Notes: generated by a model from the letters alone, not told the origin. DNA of 64,000 nucleotides from Bacillota bacterium (GCA_023457255.1 JAEWMB010000039.1:62001-126000), one strand, 5' to 3'. Positions 27,890 through 38,321 are shown, counted from the stretch's first letter. Program-made: numbers and translations.

Positions 27890-29086
27890 TTATCCATGTA
27901 TTGTAATAAACCCAAGCGCAAGTTGTACAAATGACGGTATTTCCTTTGAATCATGATTTTTCTTTCGAAGCTCATATTTTGTTCTTATCTTTTCCACCAA
28001 TTCCTGTTCTGTATAAATATAATACTTTTGAACATGCATATACTTTGCACAGAGTTCCAAAAGAGCAAGATATAGGTCAAAATAGCTCCAATCCCTTGCC
28101 AATTTAAGTTCTTCTGCAACCAGCGGAAGGATTACTTCTAACATACCTCTGGTATAAAGGGATTCTTTGGAGTAGTCTAGTTTATAGTATTCATGATACG
28201 CCATCATTACGTTTGGATGACATTCTAAGAAGAGTTCTAAACATTCCCTTTCTTTTAGGTTTGAATCTACATAATATATCTTACCCTTTAAGGCTTTGAA
28301 CACTCTCATTGCATCATAATATCCAATGATAATATTTCTTTGTGCCTTTTTTCCATCAAATTCTAAAATACTTCCTAGCTCCACCCTTGGAGCAATGGTT
28401 ATTACACGGACATCCTCCGGAACCTTTACGCGTTTTTCAATACCAAGCCCATAGATTCGAACAACAATAATATCTTTATAGCCATTCTTAATTAAGGTAT
28501 CGATTGGTACATTATTCATAACTCCACCATCTACATAGCTAAGACCATGAAGCTTCTCATTCTTAAATGCCGGAAAATACGCACTTGCTAAGAGATAGTC
28601 TTTTAATTTCTCCGGTTCTGCTTCCTTCGCACAGATTTCTAGCTGCTTCATATCGCTGATACAAAAAGTGCCTAAATAAAATTCAATGTTGGAATTACGG
28701 ATTTTCTCCTCTTCAACAACCTCTTCTATCATGTTTTTTAACGGGTTAATCTTAAATCCCCTGGAAGCAAGTATCTTCATCCCTGTCTTAGTTAAGTCCG
28801 CCAATTTAAGCTGCTTTAACTCACGTTTCATCAGATGTTCCATCTGTTCATTATCAACTTCCATAATTTTGTCATAAGTGATACTCTCCCATAGCCTGAC
28901 AGCCTTATCAACATCTCCCATGCAGATGAGGGCTCCATTTAACGCACCTACGGATACTCCACTGATTCCCTTAATTTTGATACCAAGCTCCTTCATCGCT
29001 TTCCAAACTCCAATTTGGTATGCTCCTTTGGCACCTCCACCCTCCAGTACGATTCCATATTCTTTTGAAAAATCGAATCCTTCCAT
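27890..29086 (-). CDS. Patatin-like phospholipase
   Basis: I start this 398-residue protein at the ATG after AGAAAGGATTTTGCAG, because the upstream ATG lacks a ribosome site. The patatin core is complete: oxyanion motif GGGAKGAYQIGVW, nucleophile GVSVG (Ser near 42) and the catalytic Asp motif YVDGGVMNN. The N-terminal ~250 residues are the lipase domain. The last ~150 residues (EYYKLDYSKESLYTRGML onwards) form a helical domain I do not recognise. No signal peptide, so it probably acts on membrane lipids from the cytoplasmic side. Confidence 0.9.
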   Translation of the reverse strand: MEGFDFSKEYGIVLEGGGAKGAYQIGVWKAMKELGIKIKGISGVSVGALNGALICMGDVDKAVRLWESITYDKIMEVDNEQMEHLMKRELKQLKLADLTKTGMKILASRGFKINPLKNMIEEVVEEEKIRNSNIEFYLGTFCISDMKQLEICAKEAEPEKLKDYLLASAYFPAFKNEKLHGLSYVDGGVMNNVPIDTLIKNGYKDIIVVRIYGLGIEKRVKVPEDVRVITIAPRVELGSILEFDGKKAQRNIIIGYYDAMRVFKALKGKIYYVDSNLKERECLELFLECHPNVMMAYHEYYKLDYSKESLYTRGMLEVILPLVAEELKLARDWSYFDLYLALLELCAKYMHVQKYYIYTEQELVEKIRTKYELRKKNHDSKEIPSFVQLALGFITIHG

Positions 29087-29390
29087 CTGCAAAATCCTTT
29101 CTAGTAACATCGCTTCAGCGTTTATTAATCCGTTTCAACTTTGTTTCACATGTAATAGTTTATTATACAATATTTAATCACTTTTGTATATTCCTATCCT
29201 TCCAGAAACCTCCAGTTCATCTTCTTCGATAGCTCATATATCGTAATACCTTCACGCATAGAACTGGTGCATATCCTATCAAGGCAAAGAAGTAAGATTC
29301 TGCTTACCATAGATAACTGTATTGTGTTACTTTGGAATAAAGCACTCCGGCAGAAGATTTTATTCATAAGATATTGCAACATAATTTCCT

Positions 29391-29435
29391 AAAAGTAATA
29401 AGGAGGCTGTTAGAAACAGCCTCCTTATTACTTTT
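29391..29435. terminator. Terminator with 21-bp perfect stem and 3-base loop
   Basis: The stem begins AAAAGTAATAAGGAGGCTG and pairs perfectly across the loop AGA. It lies 45 bases past the pgi stop. T-rich ends on both strands allow two-way use. The rest of the 29087-29480 gap shows no gene; a 62-codon minus frame there lacks a ribosome site. Confidence 0.8.
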
Positions 29436-29480
29436 TATCTTCTAATTTTTCAACTTAGATATTTAGACAGCATTAATTTC

Positions 29481-30830
29481 TTATTGTAATCTCTGCTGCA
29501 ACTTTTTACTTAGCTCCTCAAAACCCGGCTTGCCAAGCAAAGCAAACATATTCTTTTTATAGCTTTCTACTCCCGGTTGATCAAACGGATTTACTCCAAG
29601 GATATATCCGCTAACTCCACAAGCAAATTCAAAGAAGTAGAATAATTCACCTAAGCAAAACTCCGATGGTTCTGCAACATTAATAATAAGATTTGGGACA
29701 TCGCCATCCGTATGAGCTAATAAAGTTCCCTTCATAGCACTCTTATTGATGAAATCAACACTCTTGCCTGCGAGGTAGTTAAGACCATCCAAATCAACCT
29801 CTTCTTCCTCAAGAAAAACCTCACAAGCGGATTGCTCAAGATTCATAACTGTCTCAAATATGGTTCTTTGTCCATCCTGGATAAACTGTCCCATCGAATG
29901 CAAATCTGTCGTTAAGTCAACACTTGCAGGGAAGATACCTTTCTTATCTTTTCCTTCACTCTCACCATATAACTGTTTCCACCACTCCCCAACATAATGC
30001 AGTGCCGGTTCATAATTTGCAAGAATTTCAATACTCTTACCTTTTCTTAATAAGATGTTCCGTATACTCGCATAAAGCAAGGAATCATTTTCTTCAAACT
30101 CCTTATTTAAACAACGCTCTCTCATGCTGGCAGCACCATCCATGAGCTGCCTGATATCTGCCCCCGATACCGCAATTGGTAATAAACCAACCGCTGTCAG
30201 AACAGAGAAACGGCCTCCAACATCATCCGGTACAATAAAACTTTCGTAACCTTCTTCCGTTGCGAGATTCTTTAAAGCACCTCTTACTTGATCCGTCGTC
30301 GCATAAATCCTTCTTGCCGCTTCTGTTTTCCCATACTTTTGGATTAATAATTTCTTAAAGATGCGGAACGCTATTGCCGGCTCTGTAGTTGTGCCTGATT
30401 TACTGATGATATTAACGGAAAAATCACGGTCACCGATTACTTCAATTAAATGAGTTAAGTAAGTACTGCTAATATTGTTTCCAACGTAATAAATTTCAGG
30501 CGTTTTACGCACTTCCTTCGATACGGAGTTATAAAAACTATGGCGTAAAAATTCAATTGCTGCTCTTGCACCAAGGTACGAACCACCAATACCTATTACA
30601 AGCAATACTTCTGAATCTGATTGAATCCTTTTTGCAGATGCTATAATTCTATCAAATTCTTCTTTATCATAATTTACAGGAAGATCAATCCAACCTAAAA
30701 AGTCATTACCTGCACCTGTTTTCTCTAATAAAACCTGTTTTGCTGCCTCCGCCGTTGTTTTCATGTAACTTAATTCTTCGTTACTAAAAAACTGTTTTGC
30801 TATAGAATAGTCAAAGGTTACTTTAGCCAT
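29481..30830 (-). CDS. pgi: Glucose-6-phosphate isomerase
   Basis: This 449-residue enzyme interconverts glucose-6-phosphate and fructose-6-phosphate in glycolysis. It shows LVIGIGGSYLGARAAIEFL, the phosphate loop ISKSGTTTEPAIAFR, VGGRFSVLTAVGLLPIA with its conserved Arg, and the C-terminal NPFDQPGVESYKKN signature. The length is the shorter clostridial/bacillar type. It is cytoplasmic and monocistronic. With the GH94 enzyme 12 kb away it connects disaccharide use with glycolysis. Confidence 0.95.
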   Translation of the reverse strand: MAKVTFDYSIAKQFFSNEELSYMKTTAEAAKQVLLEKTGAGNDFLGWIDLPVNYDKEEFDRIIASAKRIQSDSEVLLVIGIGGSYLGARAAIEFLRHSFYNSVSKEVRKTPEIYYVGNNISSTYLTHLIEVIGDRDFSVNIISKSGTTTEPAIAFRIFKKLLIQKYGKTEAARRIYATTDQVRGALKNLATEEGYESFIVPDDVGGRFSVLTAVGLLPIAVSGADIRQLMDGAASMRERCLNKEFEENDSLLYASIRNILLRKGKSIEILANYEPALHYVGEWWKQLYGESEGKDKKGIFPASVDLTTDLHSMGQFIQDGQRTIFETVMNLEQSACEVFLEEEEVDLDGLNYLAGKSVDFINKSAMKGTLLAHTDGDVPNLIINVAEPSEFCLGELFYFFEFACGVSGYILGVNPFDQPGVESYKKNMFALLGKPGFEELSKKLQQRLQ

Positions 30831-31098
30831 ACCATACTACACTCCTCACCTATGTATTTACAGAATTTCATTTCCAAAAGCTTTGAACATTGTCTCCTGT
30901 GAAGCACTATCATTAAAAGGATTCCCTTTTCTTCACGAAACCTATTCGTGATAACGCTAGTATAAACATGACTATTTTACCATTCCTATAGTGCGTTTTC
31001 AAGGTTTTCGTAAATTTTCACAAATTATTTCTCCATAAATTGTATTAGTTTCGAAAATAACTTCAAAAATTTACACAAAAACCCTGAAATAGCATTGC

Positions 31099-32826
31099 TT
31101 ACATAAAAAACTCCCTTAATACTTCCTCTATCAACTCATCATCTTCCTTGCTTGTTGCAATGCAATCACCGGCTTCCTGTCTGGCTTCATTTGCCTTCTC
31201 CATAAACTGCTTAAGAGCAACTCTATCTTCCGCCTTTTGTTTTACAAGTTCATCAATAATATCTTGAGCAGCCTCATAATTCGTTTCTGTTTGCTTGCTT
31301 GCACTATTGAACGCCTTTAATTTTTTTTCTTCTTCCAATTGAGCCTGATTCCTTTGTTTCTCTTCTTTTAGTCTCATCTTTTCTTTATAAGCCTTTTGAG
31401 AAATTTTTGAAGCATTTGATTTCTCTTCTTTCCTTTTGATGCCTGCATTTGGATTTGAGGCCCTTGCTATTTTCTCCTGAAGTTTTGATTCTTTCGCCTT
31501 AATTTTTTCTTGCTTATGGATATACTTTGAAATCTTAGCATCTTCTTTTGCTTTTATCTTAGCAAGTCGATTTTCTTCTTTCCGATTAGTCTTTTCTTGC
31601 TTAATCGCAGCCTTTTGATTAATATTGGCTTGCTTTTTCTCTTCCTTGTCTTGTTGTTTCACTAACAGAGCTTGTTGTTTCATTTCCTGCTGCTTTTCTT
31701 TTTGCTCTTTTTTTGCAAGCTTTGCATCGATCTTAGCTTGCTTTTTATTAAGCTTTTCTTGTTCCTTCTCTTCCTTTTTTGCAAGCTTTTCTTGTCTCTC
31801 TTCATGGTAAGCCTGTAACTTTGCCTGCTCCAGTTCTTCTTTCTTCTGAAGTTTTTCTTGCTTGAAGGCTTCTTTTAAGATCAACTTTTCATTTTTCTTT
31901 TCAAATCTTACCTTCTTTTTGTCTTCTTTTTTCTTTTCTTTCGCGGATTCCTTTGATAAAGCTTCTAATCTCTTTTTCTCTTCTTTAAGCTCCTTTTCTC
32001 TTTCTAATTCCATGGTTTTTAAAAGTTTCAACTGACTTTTTTGCTCTTTTATTTCACTTTTTTTCTCAGTCTCAGCAGTGAAAGAAGTATTTTTTGAAAG
32101 GGCTTGCTTTACCACCACAGGTTTTGGATTTGCCAATTTAACCGGTGTCGCTAATAAAGTTTCTTCCACTTCCCATTTAGCCTCAGTCAGCCGTTTTGCC
32201 GGCTCAGAGTCCTGTAAGGTAGCTGCGGTCAGAGAGGTGGCACTGTTCATCTCATAGAGATACTCCCGTCTTGTCTGCTTTCGGATTTCGGCATTCAAAT
32301 GTTCCTGTTCCATACGAACCTTAAGATAATTTTCAAAATAGTCCTTTAGGTTCAGGCGTAATAATTGCTTATGAGCAGGGATATTCACAACGTTATCCAC
32401 AATATTTACAATAATAGCTGTCCAAGCACCAACAAAGAATGTGAATAAAACGCGTCCTGCTCCACAATGATAGACAAGCCCTGAAATACCTGCAAATGTT
32501 CCTGTTACAAGACATAAAGTAATAGTTTGTCCACTTAAATTCTCCCATGTGGATAACAATATTCCACAGAATTTACTTCTATTCACATGCTTGTCCACAA
32601 AAATATCCACGTTATTCACACCGATTTTTAGTTGATATGATGTTTCAAATCGTAGCTTCATGTTCTTCATCCAATTTGTATTCGTCGTGGCCATCGATTC
32701 CGAGGCTCGAATTAATCTTACATACCCATACAGCAGGCTGCATTTCATCAGTACTCCAATGCAACAGATCCCGCCCATGATGTACAAGAACGTATAATTA
32801 TCGTAAAAACTCTCGATGAACTTCAT
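31099..32826 (-). CDS. Membrane protein with very long Lys/Glu-rich coiled coil
   Basis: This 575-residue protein has three or four N-terminal hydrophobic segments (about residues 12-35, 95-115 and 125-150), the first with IMGGICCIGVLMKC. Then, from about 235 to 520, comes an almost unbroken charged tract rich in K, E, Q and A (for example KEEKEQEKLNKKQAKIDAKL), a strong coiled-coil signal. The acidic C-terminus is EDDELIEEVLREFFM. AAAGGACAAACCACC precedes the ATG. It may be a membrane-tethered scaffold. I recognise no family and assign no function. Confidence 0.8.
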   Translation of the reverse strand: MKFIESFYDNYTFLYIMGGICCIGVLMKCSLLYGYVRLIRASESMATTNTNWMKNMKLRFETSYQLKIGVNNVDIFVDKHVNRSKFCGILLSTWENLSGQTITLCLVTGTFAGISGLVYHCGAGRVLFTFFVGAWTAIIVNIVDNVVNIPAHKQLLRLNLKDYFENYLKVRMEQEHLNAEIRKQTRREYLYEMNSATSLTAATLQDSEPAKRLTEAKWEVEETLLATPVKLANPKPVVVKQALSKNTSFTAETEKKSEIKEQKSQLKLLKTMELEREKELKEEKKRLEALSKESAKEKKKEDKKKVRFEKKNEKLILKEAFKQEKLQKKEELEQAKLQAYHEERQEKLAKKEEKEQEKLNKKQAKIDAKLAKKEQKEKQQEMKQQALLVKQQDKEEKKQANINQKAAIKQEKTNRKEENRLAKIKAKEDAKISKYIHKQEKIKAKESKLQEKIARASNPNAGIKRKEEKSNASKISQKAYKEKMRLKEEKQRNQAQLEEEKKLKAFNSASKQTETNYEAAQDIIDELVKQKAEDRVALKQFMEKANEARQEAGDCIATSKEDDELIEEVLREFFM

Positions 32827-33149
32827 GGTGGTTTGTCCTTTCCATTATTTTACATTTATTATATCGAAAAATTCTCTCTTTGAAAAGTTAAACCGCTAGT
32901 CACAGTTTGACAAAACGTGACTACCGGGCATTTTTCATGTACAAAAAATAAGAGTAAGATACAAAAAATCAGGACAATCTTCCATCGATTCCATAAGAAA
33001 GCTATAGTTTTTTTACTAAAAAAGAAGCATTTACCATAGACAAACTGCATATCTAATGGATAAATGCTCTCTAAATTTAATTAAACTTAGAACTTTTAAT
33101 ACTTTATCAGATATTTTACGATAAAAAATCAGTAATTCCGTAAATATCT
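32827..33149. other. Intergenic region
   Basis: I see no gene, promoter or clear terminator. A 63-codon minus frame at 32859-33050 has no ribosome site and a hydrophobic low-complexity translation, so I left it out. Confidence 0.4.
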
Positions 33150-33944
33150 TTATTGATTGCGGATTTGCCGATAAGATTCATACATTAGCACCGCTGCTGC
33201 AATCGCCGCATTCAGGGATTCTACATTCCCTTCCATCGGTATTTTTATTCTCTGTGTGGAACATAAAGCAGCTTTATCACTTAACCCATTTGCTTCATTT
33301 CCAATCAGAATCGCAGATTTTCCTTGGTATGAAACTTTATCATACCATACCGCACCTTGCAGGTGAGCCGCATAAATCTCAATTCCTTCCTGTTTGACTT
33401 GGCTTAAACATTCATAAAAGTCTTCTGCATAAAAAAATGGTACCCGGAATATAGCTCCCATAGTAGAACGAATTACCTTTGGATTAAAGATATCAACACT
33501 CTCTTTACTAAGTATGATACCAGCCATACCAACGCCTTCTGCCGTTCTTACCATAGTACCCAAATTTCCCGGATCTCTGATATCTTCTAGTAAAAGCAAT
33601 CGAATAGAATCTCCGGAAATCATATCGCTTAGGGAATAAACCGGCTGTTTTACAATCGCTAGTATCCCTTGAGGAGTTACGGTTTCTGATGCTTCCTTCA
33701 TGACTGGATCTGATACCACTTCAAAATCCAAATCTTTTAAGTACACAGGGCTTTGCTTTGCATACTGCTGATAATAACTGTCTGCCAGGTATACCTTCTC
33801 TATTAGGTTTCTCTTCTGGCTGGCAGCTTCCTCAAACATTTTCTTTCCTTCACAGACAAATACCCGTTGCTCGTTCCTGGCCTTACTCTGCCTTTGAAGT
33901 TTCAATAAGTTTTTGATTTGACTATTCGATGAACTGGTAATCAT
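33150..33944 (-). CDS. TrmH/SpoU-family RNA 2'-O-methyltransferase
   Basis: This is a 264-residue SPOUT-fold methyltransferase. The N-terminal ~100 residues are the substrate-binding domain (SNSQIKNLLKLQRQSKARNE). The catalytic part has motif 1 DIRDPGNLGTMVRTAEG, motif 2 LIGNEANGLSD and motif 3 KIPMEGNVESLNAAIAAAVLMYE. It methylates a ribose 2'-OH in rRNA or tRNA using SAM; which RNA cannot be told. GAAACGGGGAGTAT precedes the ATG. It is followed in the same direction by no close gene. Confidence 0.92.
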   Translation of the reverse strand: MITSSSNSQIKNLLKLQRQSKARNEQRVFVCEGKKMFEEAASQKRNLIEKVYLADSYYQQYAKQSPVYLKDLDFEVVSDPVMKEASETVTPQGILAIVKQPVYSLSDMISGDSIRLLLLEDIRDPGNLGTMVRTAEGVGMAGIILSKESVDIFNPKVIRSTMGAIFRVPFFYAEDFYECLSQVKQEGIEIYAAHLQGAVWYDKVSYQGKSAILIGNEANGLSDKAALCSTQRIKIPMEGNVESLNAAIAAAVLMYESYRQIRNQ

Positions 33945-34124
33945 ATACTCCCCGTTTCTTTGCTTTCACATCTTTTATAAGAGGATGAGATCCTTTGTCA
34001 CATACAGCGGCTATTGGTAAAACATCGGCAAGGTTCCCTGCACGATCCCTGCCGGGAAACCTAAAGCAATCTATAAATAATAACATGAAACTAATTTCTA
34101 TTTTAATACTTACTTCTTTTGATA

Positions 34125-35201
34125 TTAATATTCTTCCTGCATGTTAGAAAGCTTTGCTGCCTGATCGGCTGCTGTTAAGCTATCAATTATTTCTTGTAAA
34201 TCACCATTCATTATGTCATCCAAACGATGGCTGGTAAGCTTAATTCTATGATCTGTGCATCGTCCTTGCGGGAAATTATAGGTACGTATTTTCTCGGAAC
34301 GGTCCCCTGTTCCCACCTGACTTTTTCTTGCCGCAGCTTCTGCATCATGCGCTTTTTCAAGTTCTAACTCATATAATCTTGCACGTAATACTTTTAACGC
34401 TTTATCACGGTTCTTTAACTGGGATTTTTCATCCTGACAAGATATTACGATACCAGTCGGCATATGGGTTAATCGCACGGCAGAATCGGTGGTATTAACA
34501 CACTGGCCACCATTACCAGAGGAACGGAATACATCAAACCGGCAATCGTTCATATTAAGTTCTACGTCAACTTCCTCTGCCTCCGGCATAATAGCAACGG
34601 TTACTGTTGAAGTATGAATTCTTCCGCCGGACTCTGTTACCGGGATTCTTTGTACACGGTGAACTCCACTTTCATACTTGAGCTTAGAATAAGCACCCTG
34701 ACCATTAATCATAAAAATTACTTCTTTAAAACCACCGATGCCGTTTTCATTTAAGTTCATCATATCAATTTTCCAACGCATTGTTTCTGCATATTTGGAG
34801 TACATACGGAAGAGTTCCGCTGCAAATAAAGCAGCCTCATCTCCGCCGGCACCTCCTCTGATCTCAACAATAACGTTCTTCGAATCATTCGGATCCTTTG
34901 GAAGTAATAAAATCTTTAATTGTTCTTCAATCACTGCCAGATTTGCCTTGCTGGTCTGTAATTCTTCCTTTGCAAGTTCACGCATTTCTTCATCGCTTTC
35001 TTCTTCTAACAGCTCTAAACTTTCTTCAATATTTTTCTTGGTTTGTTTATACTCAAGATATTTGTCTACAATTTCACCAAGGTCATTCTGCTCTTTCATT
35101 AATTTACGAAATCTTGCCTGGTCATTCGTTACCGTTGGTTCATTTAATTCATTCTGAATTTCCTGGAATCGGATTAATAGATCTTCTAATTTATCAAACA
35201 T
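34125..35201 (-). CDS. prfA: Peptide chain release factor 1
   Basis: This 358-residue protein ends translation at UAA and UAG. The GGQ motif that triggers peptidyl-tRNA hydrolysis is in FRSSGNGGQCVNTTDSAVRL near residue 230. The stop-codon-reading domain contains HRVQRIPVTESGGRIHTST. GAATAGAGGTAAAC precedes the ATG. It lies downstream of prmC, whose product methylates the GGQ glutamine, the usual order with DUF1385, rpmE and rho further upstream. Confidence 0.96.
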   Translation of the reverse strand: MFDKLEDLLIRFQEIQNELNEPTVTNDQARFRKLMKEQNDLGEIVDKYLEYKQTKKNIEESLELLEEESDEEMRELAKEELQTSKANLAVIEEQLKILLLPKDPNDSKNVIVEIRGGAGGDEAALFAAELFRMYSKYAETMRWKIDMMNLNENGIGGFKEVIFMINGQGAYSKLKYESGVHRVQRIPVTESGGRIHTSTVTVAIMPEAEEVDVELNMNDCRFDVFRSSGNGGQCVNTTDSAVRLTHMPTGIVISCQDEKSQLKNRDKALKVLRARLYELELEKAHDAEAAARKSQVGTGDRSEKIRTYNFPQGRCTDHRIKLTSHRLDDIMNGDLQEIIDSLTAADQAAKLSNMQEEY

Positions 35202-35485
35202 GTTTACCTCTATTCTGCGCTTTACGCTTTTTTATTAACACTGGTACCGTTATACTACCGCACAAATATCCAGTTCAAACTTTTATAGTTGTATTAATAT
35301 AATCCCATTCTATAATACTCTTTGCATACCGCAACTGCATATTAAACGCTAGAGTTTAAATGCCTTTTATTTCTGCATCTTCCTATCTAGTATTTCATGG
35401 GTAACATCTTTTATATCCGTTTGCGCAGCTAGAGAAAAACCATCTCTATGCTTATAACATCACTCATAACTTAACTTTTGCTCCT

Positions 35486-36334
35486 TTATTTGATTTCACC
35501 CTCATAGACTGCACTAACCACACGGTCTAAACCAGAATAGTCCTTTACTACATTTATTTGGGTAAATCCATTCTGACTTAATAAGTCACTCACCGATGCT
35601 GCTTGATTACAACCAATTTCTAAATAAATTCTTCCATTGGTATTTAAAAATCTTCTTGATTCTTTGGCTAAAATCCGATAGAACTTTAATCCATCCACAT
35701 CACCATCAAGAGCTAATCTTGGTTCATAATCCTTTACTTCTGGCATTAGGCCTTCAATAACCTCTGACTCGATATAGGGAGGATTGGAAACTATCACATC
35801 ATAGGTTCCGGAAATATTAGAAAACATATCACTAGGAAAATAGCTAACCAAAACCTCGTTGGCTCTTGCATTTTCTTTTGCCACTGTAATTGCCTCTTCA
35901 GAAATATCAACAGCTACTGCCTTTTTTAAATCTCCAAATTTTGCAAGACTTACAATAATACACCCGGAACCCGTACATAGCTCCAGAATCTCCTTGTTCT
36001 TGCTCACTTTTAAAACTTCTTCTACCAGTCTCTCCGTATCTTGTCTCGGTATTAATACAGATTCATTGACACGAAAAGAAAGCCCCATAAATTCCTGGCT
36101 TCCAGTAAGATACTGCAGAGGAATATGCAAGGCTCTCTTTTTTAGAAGCCGCTGATAGTATTCATAAGATTCTATCGGCATATCTTCTTTCGCCCGAATC
36201 ATATAATCAACTCGTCTAAGCCCGGTCACATGCTCTAACAGGTACCAAGCGTCTAATTCCGCATCACAGATGTTTACCGCCTGAAGAAGGACACCTCCCT
36301 CTCTCAAGGCACTTTCATAGGTTATTCTTGACAT
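35486..36334 (-). CDS. prmC: Release-factor glutamine methyltransferase
   Basis: This 282-residue SAM-dependent enzyme N5-methylates the Gln of the GGQ motif in release factors. It has an N-terminal helical domain (to about 90), the SAM-binding LELCTGSGCIIVSLAKF, and the catalytic VSNPPYIES near residue 180. I start at the ATG after AAGGGATGAGA, two codons after an upstream in-frame ATG. It is 18 codons or fewer from the DUF1385 stop and precedes prfA, its substrate. Confidence 0.94.
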   Translation of the reverse strand: MSRITYESALREGGVLLQAVNICDAELDAWYLLEHVTGLRRVDYMIRAKEDMPIESYEYYQRLLKKRALHIPLQYLTGSQEFMGLSFRVNESVLIPRQDTERLVEEVLKVSKNKEILELCTGSGCIIVSLAKFGDLKKAVAVDISEEAITVAKENARANEVLVSYFPSDMFSNISGTYDVIVSNPPYIESEVIEGLMPEVKDYEPRLALDGDVDGLKFYRILAKESRRFLNTNGRIYLEIGCNQAASVSDLLSQNGFTQINVVKDYSGLDRVVSAVYEGEIK

Positions 36335-36358
36335 TCTCATCCCTTACTATTTTCTATC

Positions 36359-37822
36359 TTAAGCATCCTTCCCTGAAGAAAAATACTTATCCAGAGCACG
36401 TAAAATTTCATCCTCTTCTTCCTCTGCAGGTTCCAGTGAAGCCGCAATCTCAGTAGAACTTAACACAGCCTGTTCCATATTGCGTGCACGCTCTTTTAAC
36501 TTGCTTTGCTTTTCCTCTGCTGCCATTTCAGGCTTCTCATATAAAAGTTTATCCAAATTCTTAAACTCCTCCAGAGAATCGTCTTTTCTGACAAGTGTTT
36601 CGTTATAATTATACTTACCGTTTTGACGGTCAATATTTTCTTTGGACTGGATTCCTTCTTTTTTCTCATCCTTTCCTGCTGGATGAGTGGCATTACTTTT
36701 TGAATTTCTTTTATTAGAGACTACAGAAGCTTGCTTTAGTTTCTTCTCAACTTGGTTCGTTTCACTTTTTAAATTATTAATACTTAACTCTTCCATACCC
36801 GCTGCAATTACTTCTGCCTTTATATCCTCAGAATCCTCTTTTACCTTTTGATTTGATTTTCCATTATTTTTCCCGTTTTTATTGGTATTTCGATTCTTAT
36901 CGGCATATTTTCTCTTTGACCCCTTTTGCTTCATTCCATCAAGATATCCCTGCCAATCAAATACCGCATCCACCGATGCAATTGCTACTTCAATCATGCT
37001 ATCATCAGGTTCTTTGGTTGTAAGCCGCTGCATTAACATTCCCGGTGCACTAATAATTGTAACTAATGCATTGTCATGACTTCCGGCATAACGTATTAAT
37101 TCATACGAAACACCAGCAACAACCGGAATTAACAACACTCTTAATACAACTCGCAGCCAGATTTGGTCTACTCGTATAAATAAAAACACAATAATACTAA
37201 CAAATGCTACAAATAAGATAAAGCTGGTCCCGCATCTTTTATGTTTTCTCGACTGCTTTCTCACGTTTGATACGGATAAATCATATCCGCGTTCGATGCA
37301 GTTAATTGTCTTATGCTCTGCCCCATGATACATAAAAGTACGGTTAATATCTTTCATGAAAGAGATTGCAACGATATATCCTACTAACAATAATATACGT
37401 ATCATACCTTCTATAATCCCAAGGACAATAGAAGATGAAATAACTTTCGAAAACAGTTCAGATAAAAACATTGGAAGCGCTACAAATAGGCCTATCGCAA
37501 TACAGACGGAGAATAACACAACGAAGAAGGAAAGCACCCCTTCTTTTTTCTTAGAGTCTTTTTTAATTTCCTCTTCTTCCTCATAAAAAGAGGCGGAATA
37601 TGTTAATGCTCTAACACCAAGAATCATAGAGTCTGCAAATGCAACAACACCTCTAATAATTGGAGCTTTAATTATTTTATTTCCATTTCCGATACCTTGG
37701 TATTCCTTAATCTCAACAGCAATTTCATTATCTGGCTTACGAACAGCTACAGCGTATTGCTCTTTATTTTTCATCATAACGCCTTCTAAAACTGCCTGAC
37801 CACCAATCCCTGATGATTTCAT
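36359..37822 (-). CDS. DUF1385 membrane protein with long charged tail
   Basis: This is a 487-residue protein. The first ~300 residues are the conserved DUF1385 core, starting SSGIGGQAVLEGVMMKN, with about five membrane helices and the conserved FMYHGAEHKTINCIERG and SRKHKRCGTSFILFVAF. The last ~185 residues are an extra hydrophilic tail rich in K, N, E and S (for example KQKGSKRKYADKNRNTNKN); most homologues are about 300 residues. The core is widely conserved between rpmE and prfA/prmC in Firmicutes, with function unknown. AAAGAGGGATGTAA precedes the ATG. Confidence 0.88.
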   Translation of the reverse strand: MKSSGIGGQAVLEGVMMKNKEQYAVAVRKPDNEIAVEIKEYQGIGNGNKIIKAPIIRGVVAFADSMILGVRALTYSASFYEEEEEIKKDSKKKEGVLSFFVVLFSVCIAIGLFVALPMFLSELFSKVISSSIVLGIIEGMIRILLLVGYIVAISFMKDINRTFMYHGAEHKTINCIERGYDLSVSNVRKQSRKHKRCGTSFILFVAFVSIIVFLFIRVDQIWLRVVLRVLLIPVVAGVSYELIRYAGSHDNALVTIISAPGMLMQRLTTKEPDDSMIEVAIASVDAVFDWQGYLDGMKQKGSKRKYADKNRNTNKNGKNNGKSNQKVKEDSEDIKAEVIAAGMEELSINNLKSETNQVEKKLKQASVVSNKRNSKSNATHPAGKDEKKEGIQSKENIDRQNGKYNYNETLVRKDDSLEEFKNLDKLLYEKPEMAAEEKQSKLKERARNMEQAVLSSTEIAASLEPAEEEEDEILRALDKYFSSGKDA

Positions 37823-37879
37823 TTACATCCCTCTTTCCTGCCATGTTTTTACCTGAGTTTGGCATCCCATATATTTACA

Positions 37880-37915
37880 ATTTAAAAATAGGTTGAGATT
37901 ATACAACCTCAACCT
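37880..37915 (-). terminator. Intrinsic terminator after rpmE
   Basis: An 8-bp stem AGGTTGAG/CTCAACCT has inner TT/AA pairing. On the minus strand it is followed by ATTTTTAAATTG. It sits 26 bases past the rpmE stop, so rpmE may be separately terminated from the DUF1385-prmC-prfA genes. Confidence 0.7.
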
Positions 37916-37940
37916 GATTTTATGCAATATTATCTCTAAA

Positions 37941-38144
37941 CTAGTTGTTTAAACCGTATTTACGGTTGAACTTGTCAATTGCACCACGAGCAGCAGCAGT
38001 TTTCTGCTGGCCTGTGTAGAAAGAATGGCACTTTGAACAAACTTCCACGTGGATCTCTGGCTTAGTAGATCCAGTTACGAACTCATTACCGCAGTTACAT
38101 GTAACCTTTGCCTGATAGTACTTTGGTTGAATAGCTTCTTGCAT
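37941..38144 (-). CDS. rpmE: 50S ribosomal protein L31, zinc-binding form
   Basis: This 67-residue protein is started at ATG after GAGAGGTGAAAATA; the frame could be extended three codons to a GTG, but the ribosome site fits the ATG. Zinc ligands are present in TCNCGNEFVTGST and VCSKCHSFYTGQQ, so it is the Cys-containing (C+) L31 that is often a zinc reserve. Rho lies directly upstream, as in many Firmicutes. Confidence 0.95.
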   Translation of the reverse strand: MQEAIQPKYYQAKVTCNCGNEFVTGSTKPEIHVEVCSKCHSFYTGQQKTAAARGAIDKFNRKYGLNN

Positions 38145-38321
38145 TATTTTCACCTCTCTATATCCGATTCCTATGATAGTTCCTCTTCAACAAAGAGGAA
38201 ACTTGTTCATTCAAATAAACAGCTTTCTTATTATAGCATACGACTATTAAGAATGCAATACCTATTCTTTATTTTATCGTTTACCGAACTAAATTAATGC
38301 CATATATTGTCTCTGGATATA

